Part shown: positions 1-5,396 of the stretch, piece by piece
Numbering within the stretch: the first letter of the stretch is position 1
Layout: each line of letters opens with the position of its first letter
Assembly: GCA_964387965.1 (NCBI GenBank)
Contig: CAYLXO010000015.1
Location: forward strand, 1-15,124
From: CAITQP01 sp964387965
GTDB taxonomy: Bacteria > Patescibacteriota > Minisyncoccia > Phycocordibacterales > UBA9973
Reading direction: 5' to 3'
DNA: 15,124 nucleotides
The notes under the pieces: model-generated
Database searches by the model: none
Told to the model about the DNA's origin: nothing
What the model saw: the letters and a program-made list of their open reading frames with translations, nothing else
Position numbers and translations under genes: made by a program

Positions 1-52
1 GAAGTAGTTCAGTCACTTCCGGCACAAAACTCGTCGCTATGCTCCTTATTTG

Positions 53-123
53 CTGCCGGACCTGGACTCGAACCAAGATAACATCTTCCAGAGAGATGTG
101 TCCTACCATTAGACGATCCGGCA
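53..123 (-). tRNA. tRNA-Gln (anticodon CUG)
   Basis: Read on the minus strand this folds into a complete cloverleaf. The acceptor stem is TGCCGGA with TCCGGCA (117-123 with 54-60). The D arm carries GGTAGG, and the T arm contains GGTTCGAGTCC. The anticodon stem CATCT/AGATG encloses the loop CTCTGGA, which gives anticodon CTG and so reads CAG (Gln). The weak U1-A72 pair fits the known identity elements for glutaminyl-tRNA synthetase. The discriminator base is G at 53. CCA is not encoded (the next bases are CAA), so a CCA-adding enzyme is required. It is the only clear gene on the minus strand. The TGCCGGA heptamer recurs at 18-24 in the same orientation as the tRNA 5' end, about 29 nt past its 3' end; no second tRNA can be confirmed because the window ends. 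Confidence 0.95.
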
Positions 124-141
124 ATATATATGAACACAAAA

Positions 142-170
142 ACAATACAGTAAAATCAAGGTTTTTTCAA
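142..170 (-). promoter_or_regulatory. Promoter of tRNA-Gln
   Basis: On the minus strand TTGAAA (165-170), a 17-bp spacer and TATTGT (142-147) form a sigma70-type promoter. Transcription would start near 135, about 12 nt before the mature tRNA 5' end at 123. The -35 box overlaps, on the opposite strand, the weak -35 region of msrA, so the two divergent promoters interlock. Confidence 0.6.
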
Positions 171-189
171 GCTAAATCAATTTTTAATG

Positions 190-195
190 TAAAAT
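190..195 (+). promoter_or_regulatory. -10 box of msrA, leaderless type
   Basis: TAAAAT lies with exactly 6 bases between it and the msrA ATG at 202. RNA polymerase normally initiates about 7 bases downstream of the -10 box, so the transcript would begin at or very near the A of the start codon. A weak -35 candidate, TTCAAG, lies at 166-171. Confidence 0.5.
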
Positions 196-201
196 AAACC
201 T

Positions 202-693
202 ATGCTTAAAAAAATCGTACTTGCAGGAGGGTGCTTTTGGGGGCTCGAGGAATTAATCCGTAGTCAAAAGGGTGTTGTAAAAACAACTGTTGGATATACA
301 GGTGGTACTGTGGTAAATCCCACGTATGAAAATCATGCTGGCCACGCTGAAGCTGTTGAGATTGTATACGATGCAGAAATTACTTCATACAAAAATTTGT
401 TAGATTTTTTCTTCCAAATACACAACCCGACGACACTAAACCAGCAGGGGAATGACAGAGGTACTTCATATCGATCGGCGATTTTCTATGGAAACGAAGA
501 AGAGAAAAAAGAGGCAGAACATTTTATAGATATTGTAAATAAGTCAGGGCGCTGGAAAGATCCAGTCGTTACGACACTTGAACCGCTCAATACTTTTTAC
601 GAAGCAGAGGAATATCATCAAGACTACTTGCAAAAGAATCCGGGCGGATACACGTGTCACGCTATCTATTTTGATAGTTATTTGAGTAGTTAA
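202..693 (+). CDS. msrA: Peptide-methionine (S)-S-oxide reductase MsrA
   Basis: This enzyme reduces methionine-S-sulfoxide, free or in proteins, back to methionine and so repairs oxidative damage. The family's nucleophile motif GCFWG is near the N-terminus with catalytic Cys11. A second cysteine, C152 in the C-terminal GGYTCH segment, is placed to be the resolving cysteine that thioredoxin reduces. Residues NPTTLNQQGNDRGTSYRSAI match the conserved MsrA core. At 163 residues it is a compact single-domain form with no fused MsrB and no signal peptide, so it should be cytoplasmic. The start is preceded by no Shine-Dalgarno sequence but by a -10 box 6 nt upstream. It is transcribed divergently from tRNA-Gln and ends 57 bases before the next gene, with no clear terminator. 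Confidence 0.95.
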   Translation: MLKKIVLAGGCFWGLEELIRSQKGVVKTTVGYTGGTVVNPTYENHAGHAEAVEIVYDAEITSYKNLLDFFFQIHNPTTLNQQGNDRGTSYRSAIFYGNEEEKKEAEHFIDIVNKSGRWKDPVVTTLEPLNTFYEAEEYHQDYLQKNPGGYTCHAIYFDSYLSS

Positions 694-732
694 ACACGAT
701 AATCACATCTTTTTATTTTGTGAATAATCAGT

Positions 733-738
733 TACAAT
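733..738 (+). promoter_or_regulatory. Putative -10 box for the seven-helix membrane protein
   Basis: TACAAT is followed by 12 bases and then the ATG at 751, predicting a 5' untranslated region of only about 6 nt. No convincing -35 is seen at the expected distance, where the sequence is just T-rich. Confidence 0.35.
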
Positions 739-750
739 ACAGACTCAATA

Positions 751-1482
751 ATGCCACTTTCACTCAGTACATTGCTCGTTACACTTATCTTTTTGATCGG
801 AATATTTTTTAGTCTGATTTTGTTTGTATTTTGGCTTGCAAACAGTCGGAAAGATTCTTTTGCGTTATATTGGGGCCTTGGATTTTTGCTTTGGAACTGG
901 TCTCAAATTCCTACCATGCTCTCACTTTCAGGTGAGTCAGTTGTACGGACGGATTTTAATCTATTTTTTGCGATAACTATTCCACTGTCGTTTCTAGCTC
1001 GTATTTTTATCCATTTTGGATTGCGGTCAGTGCTTGGATACAAAAATACTAGGAAGGTAGTTTTACAATTTCTTGCGTGGTTTGTAGCATTCATACTGTA
1101 CTATATTTACTTTTTCGTAGTGTCAGGGCACGCTTCAAGCGAGGCAGTATTTTATGAAATGGTATTATTCTTTATCCCGATGAGTCTTTTAAGTATGTAT
1201 TGGATTATTCGAGAGTATAGAAAGAATACTGCATATGATGATGTCAAAAAGACTGCATTTATATTTTTCATATTATTTACTATTGCAGTGATCGCAAATT
1301 ATGTGTATTTCATTTTTGCTTCATATATCTATCCCATAGAGCTCTTTCATGTGCTGGTGAGAGCCTCATATCCGTACTTGGCCGCACGACTGGCGAGTAT
1401 GGTGTTGCTGTTTATCAATTTCATTTTGTTCTTCCGATTGGCACGATTTAAGGAAAATAGTGAAAAAATGCAGGTTCAGTAA
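751..1482 (+). CDS. Orphan integral membrane protein with about seven helices
   Basis: I do not recognise a family. The 243-residue product is very hydrophobic, with likely membrane segments near residues 8-28, 38-57, 72-91, 105-125, 133-152, 168-190 and 213-232. The C-terminal tail is short, polar and charged (RLARFKENSEKMQVQ). A seven-helix layout resembles the sensory N-terminal domains of some bacterial signalling proteins, but no kinase, cyclase or other output domain follows, so a sensor role would be speculation. It stands as its own likely transcription unit between msrA and another small membrane protein. Base composition matches its neighbours. Existence as a gene is fairly sure; function is unknown. 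Confidence 0.75.
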   Translation: MPLSLSTLLVTLIFLIGIFFSLILFVFWLANSRKDSFALYWGLGFLLWNWSQIPTMLSLSGESVVRTDFNLFFAITIPLSFLARIFIHFGLRSVLGYKNTRKVVLQFLAWFVAFILYYIYFFVVSGHASSEAVFYEMVLFFIPMSLLSMYWIIREYRKNTAYDDVKKTAFIFFILFTIAVIANYVYFIFASYIYPIELFHVLVRASYPYLAARLASMVLLFINFILFFRLARFKENSEKMQVQ

Positions 1483-1497
1483 AAAATTCTACAAACC

Positions 1498-1506
1498 TGC
1501 TATAAT
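1498..1506 (+). promoter_or_regulatory. Extended -10 promoter, leaderless type
   Basis: TGC followed by the consensus TATAAT (1501-1506), then 6 bases, then ATG at 1513. Transcription would start at the start codon. A 7-bp inverted repeat, GCAGGTT (1470-1476) and AACCTGC (1494-1500), ends exactly at the -10 box and could be a terminator stem of the upstream gene or an operator. Confidence 0.6.
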
Positions 1507-1512
1507 CCGTGC

Positions 1513-1851
1513 ATGCTTATCACAATACTTAAAATTGGTTTTAAAGGTAAAAGTTTCTATAACAACCCAAAGAATTTTACAGAAGGTGCGGTGAAAGAAT
1601 TGGGTCTTTCAGTGCTTGTTGGTCCAGTGGTATTTGCAATTTTGTTTTTTGCCCTCCTGTTCGTATTAAGCTTTACGAGTCTTCTTGGCGGACCATTTTT
1701 GCTCGCGAAGATTTTCTTTTGGTTTATTGTTGTCTGTTACGCTATTTTGGCTGTGCCACTTTTTGCATTTTATAAGATAGTGAAAAGTATTGGAAAGCAG
1801 GCAGGTACAGTAACCGAGCGTGTATTTGTGGCGTCTGACGTAAAAGAATAA
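1513..1851 (+). CDS. Small orphan membrane protein
   Basis: A 112-residue protein of unknown family. Residues about 32-57 and 60-90 are strongly hydrophobic and could make two or three membrane helices. The first 30 residues are basic and polar (FKGKSFYNNPKNFTEG), and the C-terminus is polar and charged. No enzymatic motif is visible. The start is supported by a perfect TATAAT 6 nt upstream. It has its own promoter, so it is probably not translationally coupled to the preceding membrane protein, though the two could act together. Confidence 0.65.
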   Translation: MLITILKIGFKGKSFYNNPKNFTEGAVKELGLSVLVGPVVFAILFFALLFVLSFTSLLGGPFLLAKIFFWFIVVCYAILAVPLFAFYKIVKSIGKQAGTVTERVFVASDVKE

Positions 1852-1864
1852 TTATTAATATAAA
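1835..1864 (+). promoter_or_regulatory. Possible promoter of the VOC-rhodanese run
   Basis: CTGACG (1835-1840) and TATAAA (1859-1864) are 18 bp apart, upstream of the ATG at 1882; both are imperfect matches to the sigma70 boxes. The region is very AT-rich, so chance matches are likely. Confidence 0.3.
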
Positions 1865-1881
1865 TAACAAACAATACATAT

Positions 1882-2301
1882 ATGAATCCAGTTGTACATT
1901 TTGAAATGGGATATAACGATCGCGAGCGTGCAAAAAAATTTTATGAATCAGCATTTGGCTGGAAAATGCAACAGCTTGGTGAAGAGATGGGTAATTATGT
2001 TGTTGCGCAAACTACCGAAACTGATGAAAAAGGCATGATCAAGACTCCGGGCGCGATTAACGGAGGATTTTACCAGAAGATTGAAAACCCACTTTCGCAC
2101 GCACCGTCATTTGTTATTGCTGTGGAAGATATTGCAAAGGCTATGGAACGAGTGGTTGCAAATGGTGGAGAAATTCTTGGCACAATGAAACCAAATGGTG
2201 AGCGGAGCATGGAACCAGAAACAATTCCTGGAGTTGGAAAATGGATTTCATTTAAAGACACTGAAGGAAATCGAGTTAGTATTCTTCAGCCGTTACGCTA
2301 G
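1882..2301 (+). CDS. VOC (glyoxalase/bleomycin-resistance) superfamily protein
   Basis: A 139-residue protein with the vicinal-oxygen-chelate pattern: an N-terminal strand VVHFEM, then the RAKKFYESAFGWKM helix typical of these domains, a second beta-alpha unit (SFVIAVEDIAKAMERVVANGGEI), and a closing strand WISFKDTEGNRVSILQP. Such domains bind a metal and catalyse isomerisation, dioxygenation or antibiotic sequestration, but length and motifs do not tell which. It most resembles the broad glyoxalase-like group found next to oxidative-stress genes. No signal peptide, so cytoplasmic. Only 3 bases separate it from the rhodanese gene, so the two are very likely cotranscribed. Confidence 0.85.
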   Translation: MNPVVHFEMGYNDRERAKKFYESAFGWKMQQLGEEMGNYVVAQTTETDEKGMIKTPGAINGGFYQKIENPLSHAPSFVIAVEDIAKAMERVVANGGEILGTMKPNGERSMEPETIPGVGKWISFKDTEGNRVSILQPLR

Positions 2302-2304
2302 TCT

Positions 2305-2550
2305 ATGGTAATAATTGACGTTCGCACAAAACAAGAACTTGAATCAGGGATGATTCCTGGAGCACTTCATCACGATATTATAGATATGATGAAAGGTGTT
2401 TTTCCTGATGTGAATAAAGACGAAGAAATAGTTTTGTATTGCGAGTCAGGCAATCGTGCCATGATGGCCAAAAATCTTATGGAAGGAGTAGGGTTTACTC
2501 GTGTTTCGAATGGTGGGAGCATTGATGAATGTGTCCGTATGTATATGTAA
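2305..2550 (+). CDS. Single-domain rhodanese-like protein
   Basis: This is a stand-alone rhodanese (sulfurtransferase) domain of 81 residues. It begins directly with the domain's first strand (VIIDVRTKQELESGMIPGA) and carries the active-site loop CESGNR with catalytic Cys46, which would hold a persulfide. Small free-standing rhodaneses usually pass sulfur between partners or detoxify sulfur species; the substrate cannot be told from sequence. At 81 residues it is shorter than the usual 100 or so, and the segment between the first strand and the active-site loop is compressed. It starts 3 bases after the VOC stop and ends 2 bases before the next start, with no Shine-Dalgarno sequence, which suggests translational coupling. 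Confidence 0.88.
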   Translation: MVIIDVRTKQELESGMIPGALHHDIIDMMKGVFPDVNKDEEIVLYCESGNRAMMAKNLMEGVGFTRVSNGGSIDECVRMYM

Positions 2551-2552
2551 AT

Positions 2553-3056
2553 ATGAGAAAAGTTACAGTTCACAACAAAATGCAAAAGGGGTACACGTAC
2601 GAATGTACCGAGCCTGTAGGCAAAAATTTTGATCCTGAATTTAAACCACAGCTTACACCAAAGGAAATGCTCGCACTCGGCGTGTTTGGTGGTAAATACA
2701 TGAATGACTGTATGGATGAGTATCCGGAGGATTGGTTTACTCACGCAAAACTTTCAAAGGAAAAACATGATCCGAAACTCAATTATTTCAAAGTAAATGC
2801 GTCGCAATCGCTCACGGAGTGGATTCGTAAAGGATGGATTTATAAAGATGATCCGCGCGGATGGTTTGAGTGGTATTGCCGGTACTATATGGGGCGACGT
2901 ATACCTAAAGAAGATGCGCGACAAATTAGGCGTTGGAAAGCAATCAAGCGACATATCATGCAAGTTGCACATAATTGTAGAGTAGGAGATGAGCAGTGTC
3001 GCCCCAGACAACGGCAAGCTATTTTACACTGGGCGTACGATAGTCGAAAAATCTAA
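2553..3056 (+). CDS. Conserved protein of unknown function, basic and aromatic-rich
   Basis: The chosen start (MRKVTVHNKM) gives 167 residues. An upstream in-frame ATG at 2529 would overlap the rhodanese gene by 22 bases, which is not needed here. The protein is soluble and strikingly rich in Trp, Tyr, Arg and Lys. It has a long region (about residues 30-165) with segments such as LTPKEMLALGVFGGKYM, WIYKDDPRGWFEWYCRYY and RQRQAILHWAYDSRKI. From memory, very similar sequences occur as uncharacterised proteins in several bacterial phyla, so this looks like a genuine conserved family without an assigned role. Many basic and aromatic residues would suit nucleic-acid binding, but that is a guess. 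It is the last gene of the VOC-rhodanese run. Confidence 0.8.
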   Translation: MRKVTVHNKMQKGYTYECTEPVGKNFDPEFKPQLTPKEMLALGVFGGKYMNDCMDEYPEDWFTHAKLSKEKHDPKLNYFKVNASQSLTEWIRKGWIYKDDPRGWFEWYCRYYMGRRIPKEDARQIRRWKAIKRHIMQVAHNCRVGDEQCRPRQRQAILHWAYDSRKI

Positions 3057-3058
3057 TA

Positions 3059-3067
3059 TGCTAGAAT
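3059..3067 (+). promoter_or_regulatory. Extended -10 promoter of malic enzyme, leaderless type
   Basis: TGC plus TAGAAT (3062-3067), then 6 bases to the ATG at 3074. The start point should coincide with the start codon. No good -35 is visible, consistent with an extended -10 promoter. Confidence 0.55.
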
Positions 3068-3073
3068 AGTGCT

Positions 3074-4216
3074 ATGAAAAAAACTGATGTAGCAAAGAAG
3101 GCACTGCAACTTCATAAAAAACTTAAGGGGAAGATACGTATATCATCTGCTTCTAGAATAAAAAATAAAGCTGATCTTTCGCTCTTGTACACTCCAGGTG
3201 TAGGAGCAGTTTCTTCATATGTAGCGCAGAATCCGAGTGAAGCCCGCGAGTATACTATCTCAGGACGTGTTGTTGCTGTTATATCTGATGGGTCAGCAGT
3301 TTTGGGACTTGGTAATATTGGACCACTTGGCGCACTTCCAGTCATGGAAGGAAAGGCAGCAATTTTTAAAGAATTTGCTGGTGTAGATGCATTTCCAATC
3401 GTGCTTTGCACACAAGATCCAGATGAAATTGTACAGACAATAAAAAATATTGCGCCAGGACTTGCGGGAATAAATCTCGAAGATTTTGCGGCACCGCATT
3501 GTTTTTATATTGAAGAGAGATTAAAAAATGAATTATCTATTCCAGTGATTCATGATGATCAGCACGGAACAGCGATTGTCGTTCTTGCAGGACTTATCAA
3601 TGCTGCAAAAGTAGTAGGGAAGAAGCTCGAATCGCTCAGCGTTGTTATTTCAGGAGCAGGTGCCGCAGGAACAGCCATTGCAAAATTATTACTACTTGCC
3701 GGTATTTCACAAGTGATAGTTACAGATAGTAAAGGTATTATTTCAAAAAATCGAACAGATTTGAACAACGAAAAAGCTGAACTAGCTCGTATTACCAATC
3801 CAAAAAATATTTCAGGAGATTTTGCTCATGCGATACAAGGTTCTGATGTAGTTGTAGGAGTGTCTGGTGCAGGAGCAATACATGAAGAACATGTACGCAG
3901 TATGGCGCCGAACGCCATTGTATTTGCACTCGCAAATCCGATTCCGGAAATCATGCCAGATAGTGCGAAGAAAGCAGGGGCGAAAGTGGTCGCGACCGGT
4001 AGATCAGATTTTCCAAATCAGATAAATAATGCACTTGTATTTCCAGGAATGTTTCGTGGTGCAATTGATAAGAAGGTCACAAAAATTACAGATGAGACGA
4101 AACTTCAAGCAGCAAAAAACCTTGCAGGACTTATCAAAAAGCCAACTGCCGATAAAATAATTCCAAACATTTTTGATAAAAAAGTTGTTCCAGCTATCGC
4201 ACGCGCTGTTTCATAA
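3074..4216 (+). CDS. NAD(P)-dependent malic enzyme (oxaloacetate-decarboxylating)
   Basis: It converts malate and NAD(P)+ to pyruvate, CO2 and NAD(P)H in the cytoplasm. Visible motifs are: the catalytic Tyr39 in LLYTPGVG; GLGNIGPLGALPVMEGKAAI with the conserved Lys94; the metal-binding acidic pair E136-D137 in INLEDF; HDDQHGTAIV with D161 and D162; the Rossmann-fold GAGAAG at 194-199; and ALANPIPEI near residue 290. At 380 residues it is the short bacterial form without the C-terminal phosphotransacetylase-like domain of MaeB enzymes. NAD versus NADP preference cannot be read with confidence; an acidic residue follows the Rossmann second strand (VIVTDSKG), which leans toward NAD. It has its own promoter and a 44-base gap before the DoxX gene. 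In a reduced metabolism it could feed pyruvate and reducing power into the cell. Confidence 0.93.
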   Translation: MKKTDVAKKALQLHKKLKGKIRISSASRIKNKADLSLLYTPGVGAVSSYVAQNPSEAREYTISGRVVAVISDGSAVLGLGNIGPLGALPVMEGKAAIFKEFAGVDAFPIVLCTQDPDEIVQTIKNIAPGLAGINLEDFAAPHCFYIEERLKNELSIPVIHDDQHGTAIVVLAGLINAAKVVGKKLESLSVVISGAGAAGTAIAKLLLLAGISQVIVTDSKGIISKNRTDLNNEKAELARITNPKNISGDFAHAIQGSDVVVGVSGAGAIHEEHVRSMAPNAIVFALANPIPEIMPDSAKKAGAKVVATGRSDFPNQINNALVFPGMFRGAIDKKVTKITDETKLQAAKNLAGLIKKPTADKIIPNIFDKKVVPAIARAVS

Positions 4217-4247
4217 GTTGCGCACCATTATTAATTGTAAAACGTAG

Positions 4248-4253
4248 TATACT
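4248..4253 (+). promoter_or_regulatory. -10 box of the doxX-like gene; decides its start codon
   Basis: TATACT is only 1 base before the first ATG (4255) but 7 bases before the second in-frame ATG (4261). A transcript would start near 4260, so only the second ATG would be present in the mRNA. I therefore annotate the gene from 4261. Confidence 0.5.
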
Positions 4254-4260
4254 AATGAAT

Positions 4261-4656
4261 ATGCAAAAGTATGCACCGTATGCGCCCGCAATACTTCGTA
4301 TTGGATTGAGCGCGGTTATTATTTGGTTTAGTATTTCTCAGTTTTTAGGAGCAGAAGAATGGACTGCGTATGTTCCCGATAGCGCAGTTTCGATGCTTCA
4401 TGTAAGTGCACTCACGCTCGTATATATCAACGCCACATTCGAGATTATTTTCGGTATCATGATGCTTCTTGGCATATATACTAGACTTTCTGCTTTTCTT
4501 CTCGCACTCCACTTATTTGATATTATGTATGTTGTTGGGTACGGTCAGATCGGAGTTCGCGATTTTGGTCTTGCTGTCGCAACACTTTCAATCTGGATGA
4601 ATGGGCCAGATATATTGTGTCTTGATTATAAAAAAGTAACTGTGCCTGCATCATAA
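4261..4656 (+). CDS. DoxX-family membrane protein
   Basis: A 131-residue protein with four likely membrane helices (about residues 10-28, 48-68, 71-92 and 100-118). It has the DoxX-like pattern: an N-terminal LRIGLSAVIIWFSISQFLG helix, a loop with WTAYVP, FEIIFGIMMLLGIYTRLSA, then VRDFGLAVATLSIWMNGPD. DoxX-type proteins were named from an archaeal terminal-oxidase subunit, and relatives occur in membrane redox or thiol-stress complexes; their exact role is mostly unknown. The start at 4261 rather than 4255 is inferred from the promoter position. It is followed after 2 bases by the FMN-binding-domain gene, so the two are almost surely cotranscribed, and an ApbE flavin transferase gene lies just beyond. 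That context suggests a role in membrane electron transfer. Confidence 0.85.
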   Translation: MQKYAPYAPAILRIGLSAVIIWFSISQFLGAEEWTAYVPDSAVSMLHVSALTLVYINATFEIIFGIMMLLGIYTRLSAFLLALHLFDIMYVVGYGQIGVRDFGLAVATLSIWMNGPDILCLDYKKVTVPAS

Positions 4657-4658
4657 TT

Positions 4659-5255
4659 ATGGAACCAAATACAGGATCAAAGAAAATCGTGAGTGTTGTT
4701 ATTGGAGCAATAGTTGTCGCTGGAGTTGCTGCTGCAAGTTTTCTTGGAGCAAAAAAAGTTCCAGTCCAAGAGCAACCAACTAAAGAAGGGGAGAACAATG
4801 GGCTAGAAGAGAATGGAGGATATATAAATCCGAGCGTGACTGGTGGAACATCTGCTTCACTCGAAAAACTAAATCCGACTTCTTTGGATGATGAGGAAAT
4901 GGATGACGATGACGCACCAGTAAGTGCAACTCCTGCGCCAACAATGCCAGCAGGCACAGCATTTAAAGATGGATCATATACCGCAACGGGGACATACATG
5001 TCGCCAGGAGGTAGCGACAGTCTTTCTGTAACACTCTCAATCAAAAACGGTGTTGTTACAGATTCATCAGTTACAGTAAATCCAGGAGATAGCACATCAG
5101 CACGATTTATGACTATCTTTGCTGATAACTATAAGCCGTATGTTGTTGGACAAAATCTTTCAACGCTTTCACTTACAAAAGTTTCTCGTTCATCGCTTAC
5201 ACCGATTGGATTTAATGATGCTGTATCCAAAATCCGCGTTCAAGCCAAAATGTAA
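4659..5255 (+). CDS. Membrane-anchored FMN-binding-domain protein
   Basis: 198 residues. Residues 11-30 form one hydrophobic helix after a short positively charged start, acting as a signal anchor with the rest outside the membrane. A low-complexity linker follows (about 35-100), with an acidic patch near 78-86 and a Pro/Thr/Ala-rich stretch. The C-terminal domain (about 102-198) resembles FMN_bind domains of RnfG/NqrC type: FKDGSYTATGTY, strands around SVTLSIKNGVVTDSSVTV, and a closing helix GFNDAVSKIRVQA. In this family ApbE attaches FMN through a phosphoester to the last residue of an SGA(S/T) motif. Here the matching place reads S176-R-S-S179-L-T, so the acceptor-like serine is kept but Gly is replaced by Arg. 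It starts 2 bases after the doxX stop without a Shine-Dalgarno sequence, and a flavin transferase gene follows. Confidence 0.85.
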   Translation: MEPNTGSKKIVSVVIGAIVVAGVAAASFLGAKKVPVQEQPTKEGENNGLEENGGYINPSVTGGTSASLEKLNPTSLDDEEMDDDDAPVSATPAPTMPAGTAFKDGSYTATGTYMSPGGSDSLSVTLSIKNGVVTDSSVTVNPGDSTSARFMTIFADNYKPYVVGQNLSTLSLTKVSRSSLTPIGFNDAVSKIRVQAKM

Positions 5256-5259
5256 TGAG

Positions 5260-5368
5260 TTAAAAATAGCGCATTTCTTTGTTGCTGCGCTCGTTTGCTC
5301 CCTCAACGTATAATTAATACGTTTTGGTCGCAAGCCTTGCTCGCGCCTCGAACCGCATCTATTTTTAA
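5260..5368. repeat. 109-bp symmetric non-coding element with terminal and central inverted repeats
   Basis: The spacer between the FMN-binding gene and apbE is the longest apart from the riboswitch leader. It is bounded by a perfect 10-bp inverted repeat, TTAAAAATAG (5260-5269) and CTATTTTTAA (5359-5368). At the exact centre is a second inverted repeat, AACGTAT and ATACGTT, separated by 5 bases. The two flanking arms are both 35 bases long, GC-rich (about half G+C against about 40% for the window), not complementary to each other, and share a TTGCTC...CCTC pattern as a direct repeat. No open frame with protein-like composition spans it. The symmetry suggests a mobile or dispersed repeat of MITE or REP type, or a structured leader RNA; copy number in the genome would decide. 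Confidence 0.5.
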
Positions 5369-5396
5369 ATCATTAAATACCTGTGTGGCAATAATT

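Noticed and set aside
1..30. Possible second tRNA (GTAGTTCAGT resembles a D arm)
   Set aside because: Only about ten bases match, and no acceptor, anticodon or T arm can be built within the available sequence.
2529..2552. Upstream ATG for the conserved Trp/Arg-rich protein
   Set aside because: It would overlap the rhodanese gene by 22 bases and add residues (MCPYVYVN) with no sign of conservation; the ATG at 2553 fits the tight spacing of this run.
4217..4247. Terminator after malic enzyme
   Set aside because: The spacer is AT-rich but has no stem followed by a T-run.
4255..4260. First ATG of the doxX-like gene
   Set aside because: Only 1 base past the -10 box, so it would lie upstream of the predicted transcript start; the second ATG fits the promoter spacing. 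Confidence is moderate.
4523..5095. Long minus-strand open frame (190 codons) opposite the DoxX and FMN-binding genes
   Set aside because: It is antisense to two genes with clear family motifs, its translation is Ser/Pro/Thr-rich low complexity, and it has no plausible start signal. The same holds for the other minus-strand frames opposite malic enzyme, trhO, proB and ribBA.
5295..5396. N-terminal extension of ApbE from an ATG at 5295
   Set aside because: The added 34 residues are translated from the symmetric non-coding element and do not resemble ApbE N-termini or a convincing signal peptide.
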